Assembly (NCBI GenBank): GCA_020634855.1
Contig: JACKAU010000012.1
Coordinates: forward strand, 62,001-126,000
Direction of reading: 5' to 3'
Length of the DNA: 64,000 nt
Origin: Anaerolineales bacterium
GTDB lineage: Bacteria; Chloroflexota; Anaerolineae; 4572-78; J111
Shown here one piece after another: positions 8,338 to 16,508 of the stretch. The stretch's first letter is position 1; every line of letters begins with the position of its first letter. The notes beneath the pieces are model-generated. The model made no database searches and had not been told where the DNA came from. It worked only from the letters and a program-made list of their open reading frames with translations. A program made the position numbers and the translations under genes.

Positions 8338-9225
8338 ATGAATGATCAAATTGAACAATTCCTGAAATTCCTGGAAGAAGAAAAGAAATACGCCGATAAC
8401 ACCATTGCGGCCTACCAGAATGATTTAAACCAGTTTATGCAATTCGTTACAGTACAAAACGAAGATATCCAGGCGGAAAATTGGACCGAGGTCGGCAAAA
8501 GCGCCATCTCGGCCTATATTGCCCACCTTAAAAACAGCGGCTACAGCTCATCGACTGTGGCCCGTAAAGTGGCGGCAATTAAATCGTTTTTCCATTTCTT
8601 GGTGGCTGAACACATCATTAGTGAGGATCCCACATTTACGCTTGACTCACCTAAAGTCAAAAAACGGCTGCCTAAGGCTATCTCCCCCGGCGAAATCGAA
8701 AAGATTTTGAAGGCCCCTATCCAGGAAAACGGTCCTAAAGCCCAACGCGATCTGGCCCTGCTGGAAATGCTGTACGCATCAGGCATGCGCGTCACCGAGT
8801 TGGTTTCCCTCGACACGACCGATCTTGACTTTTCAACCGATAGTACCGGCAAAGTGCGAGTCAGAGGCAAACGGGCTAATAAAGAAAGAGAAATTCCACT
8901 GACTGGCCATACCATCACCGTCTTAAACAACTATATTCATGGCGGTCGCGAACAACTGGCTCACGATCCCAATGAAAACGCCCTATTTCTCAATAATCGT
9001 GGCCAGCGGTTAACCCGCCAGGGACTCTGGCTGATCATCAAGCATTACGTTGAAGCCGTTGGCATTTCGTCGGAGGTGACGCCTCACACCTTGCGCCATT
9101 CCTTTGCCGCCCATAAATTGAGTCAAGGGAAGTCGCTGCAAGATATCCAAAAGCTGTTGGGCCATGCCAATATTTCTACAACCCAGGTTTATGCCCATAT
9201 TACCCAAGAAAATGAGAAAAAATAG
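8338..9225 (+). CDS. xerD: Tyrosine recombinase, XerC/XerD type
   Basis: A 295-residue recombinase that should resolve chromosome dimers at dif. The SAM-like core-binding domain fills residues 1-95. The catalytic set is complete: R151 (SGMRVTEL), K178, H250-x-x-R253 (HTLRHS), H276 (LLGHANIS) and the nucleophile Y285. Length matches XerC/XerD, not the longer phage integrases. The ATG follows GTAAGGAACATACA. The next gene is a purine nucleoside phosphorylase, an order that recalls the xerD-drm-pupG arrangement of Bacillus and favours XerD, but C versus D cannot be settled by eye. Confidence 0.9.
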   Translation: MNDQIEQFLKFLEEEKKYADNTIAAYQNDLNQFMQFVTVQNEDIQAENWTEVGKSAISAYIAHLKNSGYSSSTVARKVAAIKSFFHFLVAEHIISEDPTFTLDSPKVKKRLPKAISPGEIEKILKAPIQENGPKAQRDLALLEMLYASGMRVTELVSLDTTDLDFSTDSTGKVRVRGKRANKEREIPLTGHTITVLNNYIHGGREQLAHDPNENALFLNNRGQRLTRQGLWLIIKHYVEAVGISSEVTPHTLRHSFAAHKLSQGKSLQDIQKLLGHANISTTQVYAHITQENEKK

Positions 9226-9287
9226 CCCATTTCTGCAATAATGGTCTCTTTGAACTTTAAGATTATTTGATCTTATCCAATTTCTTG

Positions 9288-9318
9288 ATGCAGAGTCGTT
9301 AAGCTCTCTGCATTTTTT
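9288..9318 (+). terminator. Rho-independent terminator after the Xer gene
   Basis: ATGCAGAG (9288-9295) pairs with CTCTGCAT (9306-9313), followed by a T-run to 9318. It separates the recombinase from the phosphorylase gene. Confidence 0.8.
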
Positions 9319-9347
9319 ATTTCTCTAAATCAGGAGAGTGAGCAATT

Positions 9348-10205
9348 ATGATCCCCCCCCAAAAAGATCTCTTCACGTATGAGGATTACCAAGCCGCGGC
9401 CGATTTTATTCGCAGCAGAACCAAACATCAACCTGAAATTGGGTTGATTTTAGGGTCCGGCCTTAGCCCCCTGGCTGATGAAATCGAAGCGGCTGATCTT
9501 ATCCCCTATCAGGAGATTCCGAACTTTCCCCATTCAGGCGTGGTGGGCCATGCCGGCCGGTTGGTCATCGGCCGGTTGGCCGGGCATTCGCTGATTACTA
9601 TGCAAGGCCGGTCTCACTTTTACGAAGGCTATTCGCAGCATCAGATTACTTTTCCGGTGCGCGTCATGCACCTGCTGGGTGTAAAAACGTTAATTGTCAC
9701 CAACGCCGCCGGTGGTATCAATACCGGCTTTCATGCCGGCGATCTGATGCTCATTGTCGATCACTTGAATTTTGTAGGGATTAGCGGTGACAACCCACTG
9801 CGAGGCCCCAATCTGGACGAATTCGGCGATCGCTTTCCGAGCATGGCTCAGGCTTATAGCGCCAATTTAGGGGGCATCACTCGTCAGGTTGCGCATGAGT
9901 TGGGCCTCACTCTGCGCGAAGGGATCTACGCGTATGTCGCCGGACCTTCTTTTGAAACCCCGGCAGAAATCCGATTTTTGAGTGCGGTTGGCGCTGATGC
10001 GGTGGGGATGTCCACCGTACCGGAGGTCATTGTTGCTAATCACTGCGGCATGGCGGTCATCGGGCTAAGCAGTATTACCAACATCACCATTCGTGAACTT
10101 CAATCCGGTTTGGAGACTTCTCACGAAGAAGTGCTTGAAACGGGTAAGAAAATTGTACCTCAATTAATTCAGTTGCTCAAAGAAATTCTGAAAAAAATCG
10201 AATAA
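9348..10205 (+). CDS. punA: Purine nucleoside phosphorylase, trimeric type
   Basis: A 285-residue enzyme that splits inosine and guanosine with phosphate into free base and ribose-1-phosphate, for purine salvage. GLILGSGLSPL (about 32-42) binds phosphate, GRSHFYEGY (87-95) and TNAAGG (118-123) are family signatures, and AGPSFETPAE with E203, M221 and N245 forms the base pocket of PNP class II (PunA/PNPH). Length is usual for the trimeric family. A good ribosome site (GGAGAG) precedes the ATG. The run of eight C at 9353-9360 just inside the gene is a weak point for sequencing, but the frame is intact. Confidence 0.95.
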   Translation: MIPPQKDLFTYEDYQAAADFIRSRTKHQPEIGLILGSGLSPLADEIEAADLIPYQEIPNFPHSGVVGHAGRLVIGRLAGHSLITMQGRSHFYEGYSQHQITFPVRVMHLLGVKTLIVTNAAGGINTGFHAGDLMLIVDHLNFVGISGDNPLRGPNLDEFGDRFPSMAQAYSANLGGITRQVAHELGLTLREGIYAYVAGPSFETPAEIRFLSAVGADAVGMSTVPEVIVANHCGMAVIGLSSITNITIRELQSGLETSHEEVLETGKKIVPQLIQLLKEILKKIE

Positions 10206-10350
10206 AAATGGCGTTGTTAACCTCAAAACCCCAGGATGCGTCCCAAATTTTGGGTAAACCAATGAGATTTTAAGCAGATACGTCCCACTTGACCCGTCTC
10301 TGGAAAAGGGTGATCTGGCCTAAAGCATTGGTGCTTGGGCTTGAAGTGAT

Positions 10351-10379
10351 TTGCCACCATTTATCCCTGTTTGTATACT
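10351..10379 (+). promoter_or_regulatory. Sigma-70-type promoter for the Thr-Pro-linker protein
   Basis: TTGCCA (10351-10356), a 17-base spacer and TATACT (10374-10379), about 45 bases before the ATG at 10426. Confidence 0.6.
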
Positions 10380-10425
10380 TCAGTTTTGATGCAAACCCTA
10401 CTGAATCGAGATTTTACAACCGCCT

Positions 10426-11181
10426 ATGCTTGAATTTCTCAGGCCTATTGTCGATTTCGCCTTTTGGCTTTATATTGGTCTAGGGTTACTAGGCCTGTTT
10501 TTTCTTAGAGTGATGTGGCTGGCTCGCAAAGATCGAACCCGCTCGATCTTTACTTTGGAACGTGAAAATGCCAGCGTTCGGTTAACCCGCGCCTTTGCCG
10601 GGTTTATGATCGTTTTAGCCGGGATGCTGGGTGTTTACTACCTGGGGTTGGTCACGCCCACCATTGTTCCGCCGCCGCCGGATACACCCACGCCCACACC
10701 CATTTTAGCCCTACCGCCAACTGCAACCCCACCCCCGCTGTTGTTAACTCCGACCCAAACTCCTACCGTCCTGCCGACGCCCACGCCGGTTGATTCGGTG
10801 ATCGATAACAATATCGATACGCCAACACCGCTACCGGCGGCAACGGCTAATCCGGTAGTATCGAGCGGGCAGCCACCCAACTGTCCCGACTCAGCCGCGC
10901 GTATTTCCCAACCGGGCAATAATGCGCAGGTGGCCGGAGTGGTTCAAATTATGGGGGCGGCGGCCATCGATAATTTTGAATATTACAAATTCGAATTTCG
11001 CGATCCGAGTTCGGGTGAATGGGTGTTTATCTCTCGGTTCGATAATATGGTTCCATCAGGCGTGCTCGGCGCGTGGAATAGTGATACTGTGCCTCCCGGT
11101 GAATACGATTTTCGACTGGTGGTGGTTGACAACACCGGCAACTTCCCCGAACCCTGCATAGTTCGATTAGTAGTACAGTGA
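10426..11181 (+). CDS. Two-TM protein with Thr-Pro linker and beta-sandwich-like C-terminal domain
   Basis: A 251-residue exported protein of unknown function. Two hydrophobic segments (about 7-28 and 48-70) bracket a short basic loop containing WLARKDRTRS. A proline/threonine linker (about 75-140) leads to a domain of about 90 residues that starts SAARISQPGNNAQVAG and contains YYKFEFRDPSSGEW. That pattern resembles the Ig-like or fibronectin-like domains attached to secreted Chloroflexota proteins. It probably presents a small binding domain outside the cell. No catalytic motif is visible. A promoter precedes it. Confidence 0.75.
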   Translation: MLEFLRPIVDFAFWLYIGLGLLGLFFLRVMWLARKDRTRSIFTLERENASVRLTRAFAGFMIVLAGMLGVYYLGLVTPTIVPPPPDTPTPTPILALPPTATPPPLLLTPTQTPTVLPTPTPVDSVIDNNIDTPTPLPAATANPVVSSGQPPNCPDSAARISQPGNNAQVAGVVQIMGAAAIDNFEYYKFEFRDPSSGEWVFISRFDNMVPSGVLGAWNSDTVPPGEYDFRLVVVDNTGNFPEPCIVRLVVQ

Positions 11182-11210
11182 ACATAAGTTCTAAAACTGG
11201 TTCGGCTAAC

Positions 11211-11239
11211 GTGACAATTTTGAGGAAAAATGCTAGAAT
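11211..11239 (+). promoter_or_regulatory. Sigma-70-type promoter for the DprA-like gene
   Basis: GTGACA (11211-11216), a 17-base spacer and TAGAAT (11234-11239), about 77 bases before the GTG start at 11316. Confidence 0.6.
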
Positions 11240-11315
11240 CTGTTGGTGGCTTTTAAATTAATCTCTAAGAACCCATCAACTATCGGCTTAGTACTATTTC
11301 CATTGGGCTATAATC

Positions 11316-12431
11316 GTGTCTAATTATCCTGAAATCGCCTATTGGCTGGCGTTGATTAACGCCGCCAATTTGAAACTGAATTTTGTCAAGCCCATTATCC
11401 AGCAGTGGTGCCTGACCCAAAAGCGGCCGCTGGCTGAATTATTTGATCTGTCCTCCTTAGAATTAACCACCACCTTTGACCTGTCCGACGCTCAGGCCGA
11501 CCAATTTAAGGCCGCCGCCTCTAATTTAGAGGCTCAGGTAACGCTCTTGAACCAATGGCGCGCTGACCAGATTGAGCCGATTATTCTGACCGACCCGCGT
11601 TATCCGAAACGGCTACTTCACACCTTGTCGCCGGCGCACCAACCCCTTATTTTTTGGGCGCAGGGTGCGACCCACTTGCTCAAACAACCCGGAGTGACCA
11701 TGCTGGGCCAAAAAGATCCGGACCCGGTCACCCTGACCTTCATCGACGAGGTCATTTCAGCCTTAGAGACGGCTGAGATTGGGTTGATTAGCGGCTATGG
11801 CCGCGGTTTGGATCGCGTCACATTTGAAATGATGTTGGCCACTCAAGACGGGTACGCCGTAACCATTCTGCCGATTGGCTTAAAAACAATGGCTAAAACC
11901 ACCTCAAAACTGGAGGCGGCGGTCCAAACCGGACGCGTCTTGCTGGTTAGCCCGTTTAGCCCGGAAACGCCTTATCAAGAGCGATTGGCCGACGCTCGCA
12001 ACCTATTAATTGACCATTTGACCCTGGCGCTACTGATTCCCGAAAGTGACGAAACATCCCAAAATAGAGCCATGACCGCCCTCGACCGGGGGCTGCCGGT
12101 TTTCGTCAAAGCCGATACCGCCGACAACCGCGATTTGCTCAACCACGGCGCCCTGCTCCTGACCGATCCAGGTGAAGTGATTGATTGGGTGCAGCAAGCG
12201 GTCCTCGACATGGCCTTACAAGATGACGACGAGGCGGTTGAAGATTTAGGCGCCGCCCCGCTAACTGCAACGGCCCCCGCCGACCACCCGGTTGCTGACG
12301 ATGATTACGCCCTCCGAGGGGAAGATATCCCCCCCCTCGATAATGACGAAGCCCTGGCCATTCTATCGATGGGTGGCGAAATTCCTGAGATTTTGCGCAA
12401 ACGGCTGCAACAATCGCCGGATGATGACTGA
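11316..12431 (+). CDS. Divergent DprA/SMF-like protein
   Basis: A 371-residue protein with the order of DprA: an alpha-helical N terminus, then YPKRLLHTLSPAHQPLIFWAQG (equivalent to the YPxxLxxIxDPPxxLYxxG entry of DprA) and a Rossmann-like fold containing LISGYGRGLDR, where DprA has SGxARGID. The usual GSR is replaced by GQKDP and some single-stranded-DNA binding residues appear changed, so loading of RecA during transformation cannot be assumed. An acidic C-terminal tail (about 300-371) replaces the usual winged-helix domain. It starts at a GTG and has its own promoter. It could be a DprA paralogue with a new role. Confidence 0.72.
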   Translation: MSNYPEIAYWLALINAANLKLNFVKPIIQQWCLTQKRPLAELFDLSSLELTTTFDLSDAQADQFKAAASNLEAQVTLLNQWRADQIEPIILTDPRYPKRLLHTLSPAHQPLIFWAQGATHLLKQPGVTMLGQKDPDPVTLTFIDEVISALETAEIGLISGYGRGLDRVTFEMMLATQDGYAVTILPIGLKTMAKTTSKLEAAVQTGRVLLVSPFSPETPYQERLADARNLLIDHLTLALLIPESDETSQNRAMTALDRGLPVFVKADTADNRDLLNHGALLLTDPGEVIDWVQQAVLDMALQDDDEAVEDLGAAPLTATAPADHPVADDDYALRGEDIPPLDNDEALAILSMGGEIPEILRKRLQQSPDDD

Positions 12432-12447
12432 GTTTTACATAAACTTA

Positions 12448-12476
12448 TTGACAGATGGCGGGTAATATTGTATCCT
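12448..12476 (+). promoter_or_regulatory. Sigma-70-type promoter for the FtsB-like gene
   Basis: TTGACA (12448-12453), a 17-base spacer and TATCCT (12471-12476). The leader before the GTG at 12599 is about 115 bases and contains AAGTACGCTATTG, which recurs at 24816. Confidence 0.6.
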
Positions 12477-12598
12477 CTAATTTAGACCTGTCGTCATTAA
12501 CCTCATTTCGACCAACTGAAATCCCCTGAGTTTTCGGTGTTTTGCTTACACAATAGAACTTCGGGGAGCGTCTATAAACTACGAAGTACGCTATTGCC

Positions 12599-13021
12599 GT
12601 GAAAAAGAAACGCCAATTTACCAAAGCGCCGTTAGCTCAATTTGTTGCCATTATTGCCTTGTCGATTTCGATTTTTCTGATCGTTGATTTAGGTCGTCGA
12701 GCGGCGGCTAACTATCGCACCCAGCGAGAAGCCGAACAATTGAGTCAAGAGGTAGAGGCGGCCCGGCAGTATCAAACCAAGCTTCTGGCCCAACGGACTT
12801 ATGCCGCTAGTGATTTGTATGTCGAAGAAGTGGCTCGTCAGGAGTTGAAATGGGCCAAAGCGGGTGAGACGGTGGTAGTGGTTTTGCCCACCTACGAACA
12901 AACCAGCCTGGCCCCCGGCAAGGCCGATGTCAAAAAATCCCCCTTCGTGGCCAAAACGCCGGAACAAGCTTGGTGGCAGCTCTTTTTTGGCGATGCCCCT
13001 CCCGCCGCCGGCAGCCCTTGA
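12599..13021 (+). CDS. FtsB/DivIC-like septum formation initiator
   Basis: A 140-residue bitopic protein. A short basic N terminus (KKKRQ) is followed by one membrane helix (about 14-34), a coiled coil (about 38-68, REAEQLSQEVEAARQYQTK) and the extracytoplasmic stretch SDLYVEEVARQELKWAKAGE. The latter matches the conserved YVEEVAREELGLVKPGE pattern of DivIC/FtsB proteins. It should join FtsL and FtsQ in the divisome. The start is a GTG. It has its own promoter and lies just before a tRNA gene. Confidence 0.82.
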   Translation: MKKKRQFTKAPLAQFVAIIALSISIFLIVDLGRRAAANYRTQREAEQLSQEVEAARQYQTKLLAQRTYAASDLYVEEVARQELKWAKAGETVVVVLPTYEQTSLAPGKADVKKSPFVAKTPEQAWWQLFFGDAPPAAGSP

Positions 13022-13022
13022 T

Positions 13023-13050
13023 TTGACATGCGATAACTTTCGATTAAAAT
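13023..13050 (+). promoter_or_regulatory. Promoter of the tRNA gene
   Basis: A consensus TTGACA (13023-13028), a 16-base spacer and TAAAAT (13045-13050), only 14 bases before the mature tRNA. It begins at the stop codon of the FtsB-like gene. Confidence 0.7.
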
Positions 13051-13063
13051 TACCGCTTGATAT

Positions 13064-13137
13064 GCTGATGTAGCTCAGCCGGTTAGAGCGCGAAACTCAT
13101 AATTTCGAGGTCGGTGGTTCGAGCCCACCCATCAGCA
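13064..13137 (+). tRNA. tRNA with CAT anticodon (elongator Met, or Ile2)
   Basis: The 74-base cloverleaf is complete: acceptor GCTGATG/CATCAGC with discriminator A, D-arm GCTC/GAGC, anticodon stem CGAAA/TTTCG with loop CTCATAA (anticodon CAT), and T-arm GGTGG-TTCGAGC-CCACC. CCA is not encoded. The first acceptor pair is G-C and the anticodon stem lacks the three G-C pairs of initiators, so this is not tRNA-fMet. Elongator Met and lysidine-modified Ile2 cannot be told apart here. A T-run follows at 13139-13145. Confidence 0.95.
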
Positions 13138-13151
13138 CTTTTTTTATCCCC

Positions 13152-14012
13152 TTAACCTTTGCCCACAGGTCGCTTTTCATCAGTAATCCATTCGCTCCAC
13201 GAGCCGGGATAGAGCCGAGCTTCACCCAGGCCGGCGTGGGCCATGGCCAGCACATTGTGCGCCGCTGTCACTCCTGAACCGCAATAAAAGACCGTACGTT
13301 CAGCCGGAATATCCTGTAGCGATTCTTTAAACCGTTCTTTCAATTGATCAATCGGTAGAAAACGCTGGTCGGAGTCAACATTAGCCGCGTACGGCAGCGA
13401 AATCGCTCCGGGGATGTGGCCGGCCACCGGATCGATGGTTTCGTTCTCGCCGCGATAGCGATCTGCTGCGCGGGCGTCTACCAGACGATAGGCGGGGTCG
13501 GTCCGAATCTTTTCTACAGCCTCGGCGTCAAGAGTCAACTCGGGTCGAGGTAGGGGGGTGAAGGTTTTCGGTGCGTTCGTCTCGATGCCGCTGCGCACCG
13601 GGTAGCCGCGTTGCTGCCAGTTAGCCCAGCCCCCATCCAATACCGCCACGGCATTATGCCCCAGCCAGCGCAGCAGCCACCACAGCCGGGCCGCAATCCC
13701 CCCGCCGCCGCCGTCGTAAGCCACCACCTGCATCTCGTTGTTGATGCCCCACTTCCCTAAGGTTTGGGCCAACGCGTCAACCTCCGGCAGCGGGTGCCGA
13801 CCGGTTTGGCCGGGAATAATCAGGCCGGACAAATCTTCATCCAGATGGGTATACACTGCCCCGGCAATATGGCTAGCCAGATAATCGCGCCGCCCCTGTT
13901 CGATATTGGTCAGCACAAACCGGCAGTCCACCACCACCCAATCCGGCTCAAATAAAGTTTCCGCCAACTCCTCCACCGAAATAAGCGTCGTATACGACAT
14001 GGTCATCTCCAT
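13152..14012 (-). CDS. sseA: Sulfurtransferase with two rhodanese domains (SseA type)
   Basis: A 286-residue tandem rhodanese. The N-terminal domain (about 8-140) is inactive and carries the GxHIxGA-like ASHIAGAVY. The C-terminal domain (about 155-282) has the catalytic cysteine C244 in YCGSGVTA. The CGSGVTA loop is the form found in 3-mercaptopyruvate sulfurtransferases such as E. coli SseA, rather than CRKGVTA of thiosulfate-specific enzymes. It would move sulfane sulfur to cyanide or thiol acceptors in the cytoplasm. The ATG at 14000 (MSYTT) is an alternative start. It is convergent with the tRNA gene. Confidence 0.92.
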   Translation of the reverse strand: MEMTMSYTTLISVEELAETLFEPDWVVVDCRFVLTNIEQGRRDYLASHIAGAVYTHLDEDLSGLIIPGQTGRHPLPEVDALAQTLGKWGINNEMQVVAYDGGGGGIAARLWWLLRWLGHNAVAVLDGGWANWQQRGYPVRSGIETNAPKTFTPLPRPELTLDAEAVEKIRTDPAYRLVDARAADRYRGENETIDPVAGHIPGAISLPYAANVDSDQRFLPIDQLKERFKESLQDIPAERTVFYCGSGVTAAHNVLAMAHAGLGEARLYPGSWSEWITDEKRPVGKG

Positions 14013-14097
14013 TCTCCAATCTTCATTTTCTATTCTTACGCCTCCTATCTCGTCCGCATCTCTTCATCATTCATCGTTCATCATTCATCATTGTTTT

Positions 14098-14940
14098 TTA
14101 TTCTCCATTCTCTAGCCATTTTGCTTGCATTTTAGCCATTTCGCCGCTCTCGTCCAAACGGGTGAGGGTTTGATTAACCACGTCCAATAATTCGCGGCTG
14201 TCGATGTGAACGGCGGCGGCGTACCATTCATCGGTCAAGTAAGTGACCAGCCGCAAACCCCGCCCAGTGGCGGCTACGGCGCTCACCCCATCGACAATGG
14301 CGGCATCCGCCTGGTCGTTGAGAACCGCCTCTAGGGCCTCGGCCGCCGAAGGGTAGCGTTGTAACGTCATCCCCGCCATCTCCTTTGCCAGACGTCGCCC
14401 TTCCATATCGGCCTGGCTGCCCCATTCGACTGCCACAATTCGCCCGGCCATATCCTCCGGCCCCTCAATTGTCAACTTCGTCGCCGATGTGACCAAGACC
14501 TGACCGGCGTTGAAGTAGTTGCGGGTGTAGGCCACATCCTGCGTCCAGCGCGGATCGTAAGGTAGACCGGAAATTACCAGGTTGGCGCGGCGGGCCAGGA
14601 GAGCGTCATACAAGCCATCGAACCCAATGTTAACCAACTCCAGCTCGACCCCTAAATCAGCGGCCACCGCCTGGGCGATATCGACATCCAGGCCGACAAT
14701 TTCTCCCTGCTCGTTGATCGTTTCAAACGGGGGAAAGCTGGCATCTAAGCCCACGCGCAGCGTTCCGCGCTGCCGGATTTCGGCCAGCGTCCCGTCATCG
14801 CGGGGGAAGAGGAAAAATATCGTCCCCGCGATGGCTACCAGTAAGCTGACAATGATAATACGAATGTGTCGTGGCGGATGTAATATGTAGTGCATAAAGT
14901 GGCGAAGCCCCCACCCATAATATTTAACCACAAAGGACAC
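14098..14940 (-). CDS. Amino-acid-type ABC transporter substrate-binding protein
   Basis: A 280-residue periplasmic-binding-protein family 3 member. A membrane or signal segment lies at about 27-46 (IIIVSLLVAIAG). The mature part opens with GTLRVGLDASFPPFE and continues GEIVGLDVDIAQAVAADLG, the usual SBP_bac_3 pattern, followed by DGLYDALLARRANLVISG and ILDVVNQ-like C-terminal helices. No lipobox cysteine is seen, so it is probably held by an uncleaved N-terminal helix. No permease or ATPase gene is adjacent, so it is an orphan binding protein or a sensor-type one. Confidence 0.88.
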   Translation of the reverse strand: MSFVVKYYGWGLRHFMHYILHPPRHIRIIIVSLLVAIAGTIFFLFPRDDGTLAEIRQRGTLRVGLDASFPPFETINEQGEIVGLDVDIAQAVAADLGVELELVNIGFDGLYDALLARRANLVISGLPYDPRWTQDVAYTRNYFNAGQVLVTSATKLTIEGPEDMAGRIVAVEWGSQADMEGRRLAKEMAGMTLQRYPSAAEALEAVLNDQADAAIVDGVSAVAATGRGLRLVTYLTDEWYAAAVHIDSRELLDVVNQTLTRLDESGEMAKMQAKWLENGE

Positions 14941-15012
14941 AGAGAAGGCTCAAAGAACACCAAGAAAAATCTCTGAGAACTCTGTGCCTACTTTGTGACC
15001 TCTGTGGTAAAA
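14928..15012. repeat. Imperfect inverted repeat (ACCACAAAGG type)
   Basis: AACCACAAAGGACACAGAG on the left is answered by CTCTGTGCCTACTTTGTGAC and CTCTGTGGT on the right. This is a non-coding palindromic element between the binding protein and the hydrolase gene, partly overlapping the former's 5' end. Nothing else is seen in 15013-15109. Confidence 0.5.
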
Positions 15013-15109
15013 ATTCTCACGGTCAACGCAAATTTGCGGTTGTATCAGCGTAATACTGAGATATAGGACGCGACTACTGACTTGATCTTTGAGCATGACG
15101 AATAACTGA

Positions 15110-16276
15110 TTACTTATGGTTGACATCGGATGATGACTCACTGACTTCACCCCGGCTGTAGCGCTGGATTTCAAAATAGATCGGCTTTGGATCAAATTCG
15201 GGGGTGACAAAGGTGAAATAATCCAGGTAGGTGCGGGCCGGCCAGGGGTAACGGAACGCCCACAGCGCGGCGGTCTTAGCCCAAGGCCAGCTTTCGACCA
15301 GTTCGTAAGCCTGAATGGTGTACTCGATGCGCTGGGCCGGTTTAACGGCCCGGGTCCAGCGCGGGTGATCGTTCCAGCCGCCCTCGGTGATGTAGATGGG
15401 CATATGGGGATAGCCGTTGTCAACTAGCATTTGCCGCAGCAGCTCGGTGCGACGAAAGTTGATCAGGTCAGGTTGGGGTGGATCATCGGCGGGAAAGCTC
15501 CAGCCGTAGGCGTGGGCTGCCAGGCCATCCATCGCCTCGCCCGCACCGGCGTCGAGCATGCGCTGTAGGTAGATTAAGTCGTTCATGGCCTGGTCGCTGC
15601 CGGGTGGGGCCAGGGTCGGGGCCAGGGCGCCGCCCAACACCGGTACGTTGGGGTAGTTAGATGCCTGGACTTGTTGGTAGCTAAGTTTGAGCAGTTCCGT
15701 ATATCCTTCGGGATCGATGGGTTGGAACCCCCATTCCAGCGCCAAATTCGGCTCGTTCCAGATAATGACGGCGGCGATCCGGTCGCCATAACGGTTGACA
15801 AAGGCTTGGACGTAATCGGCAAAATCGGGCCTGCGCTCCGGCAGCAAAAATGACGAGGCCGAGTCGGTCGGTCTGGCCCATTCAGGTACAAAACCCAATC
15901 GGGCAATGACCTTTAGCCCCTGGCGATTGGCGTGATTGATCACCAGATCACTGTGCGACCAGTCGAAAAAACCGGGCAGCGGTTCGCGGTAAGCCCAGGG
16001 AAAGTACTCGACAATCCAGGGCGCGCCCATCTGTCGAACCATCTCCAGGGTACGTTTGACCTTCCAGGGTTCAACCTCGTCGGTGAGGCGGGTATGAACT
16101 CCCATTTTGGGGTTGGTCGTCAGCGCCGTCTGCTGGGGGCCAAGCTCAATCGGCCTTGGCGGTACGGCCGCCCGCAAAACTATGGCCGCTAAAAATAGGC
16201 AGAGTACTATCAACAGCCAGCGTAACCAAAACGCCCCGCTAAAATTCGGATTAAAAGCGTTCGTTTGATTCGACAT
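15110..16276 (-). CDS. Membrane-anchored TIM-barrel glycoside hydrolase (GH5/GH39-like)
   Basis: A 388-residue extracytoplasmic hydrolase. One membrane segment (about 17-37, WLRWLLIVLCLFLAAIVL) precedes the barrel. Retaining-enzyme glutamates are visible: acid/base E175 in IIWNEPNLAL and probable nucleophile E298 in IYITEGGW, with HAYGW between them. The WNEPN signature is shared by clan GH-A; substrate cannot be read. I prefer the ATG at 16276 (MSNQTNAF). A TATAAT on the minus strand only a few bases upstream would make the transcript nearly leaderless. A longer frame begins at 16360 but adds a non-signal-like extension. Confidence 0.85.
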   Translation of the reverse strand: MSNQTNAFNPNFSGAFWLRWLLIVLCLFLAAIVLRAAVPPRPIELGPQQTALTTNPKMGVHTRLTDEVEPWKVKRTLEMVRQMGAPWIVEYFPWAYREPLPGFFDWSHSDLVINHANRQGLKVIARLGFVPEWARPTDSASSFLLPERRPDFADYVQAFVNRYGDRIAAVIIWNEPNLALEWGFQPIDPEGYTELLKLSYQQVQASNYPNVPVLGGALAPTLAPPGSDQAMNDLIYLQRMLDAGAGEAMDGLAAHAYGWSFPADDPPQPDLINFRRTELLRQMLVDNGYPHMPIYITEGGWNDHPRWTRAVKPAQRIEYTIQAYELVESWPWAKTAALWAFRYPWPARTYLDYFTFVTPEFDPKPIYFEIQRYSRGEVSESSSDVNHK

Positions 16277-16354
16277 CTCCAGATTATACCGTTCAAGATA
16301 GCATATAAAAATTAGGCCCGGTACTTTAGTCGTCGAATTCTTGCTAATTTGCCA

Positions 16355-16383
16355 TTGCATGAAGCCGGTATAGGTGATATACT
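16355..16383 (+). promoter_or_regulatory. Sigma-70-type promoter for the PP2C gene
   Basis: TTGCAT (16355-16360), a 17-base spacer and TATACT (16378-16383), about 125 bases before the ATG at 16509. A TTGACA at 16388 has no matching -10. Confidence 0.5.
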
Positions 16384-16508
16384 GGAATTGACAACGTTCA
16401 TTTTTTAGTTACCCCTTGGCAGTAAAACTAGGCTGTTAAAGTTTTGAGAAGTCACGGTTAAAGATATTGCCGCCCGGATTACATCGACGAGGGAGAAGCT
16501 AGACAGAT

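Noticed and set aside
13064..13137. Initiator tRNA-fMet
   Set aside because: The acceptor begins with a paired G-C and the anticodon stem lacks the three G-C pairs required of initiators.
15520..15692. Second gene in the hydrolase region
   Set aside because: Arg-rich frames opposite the hydrolase are shadows with no start signal or family pattern.
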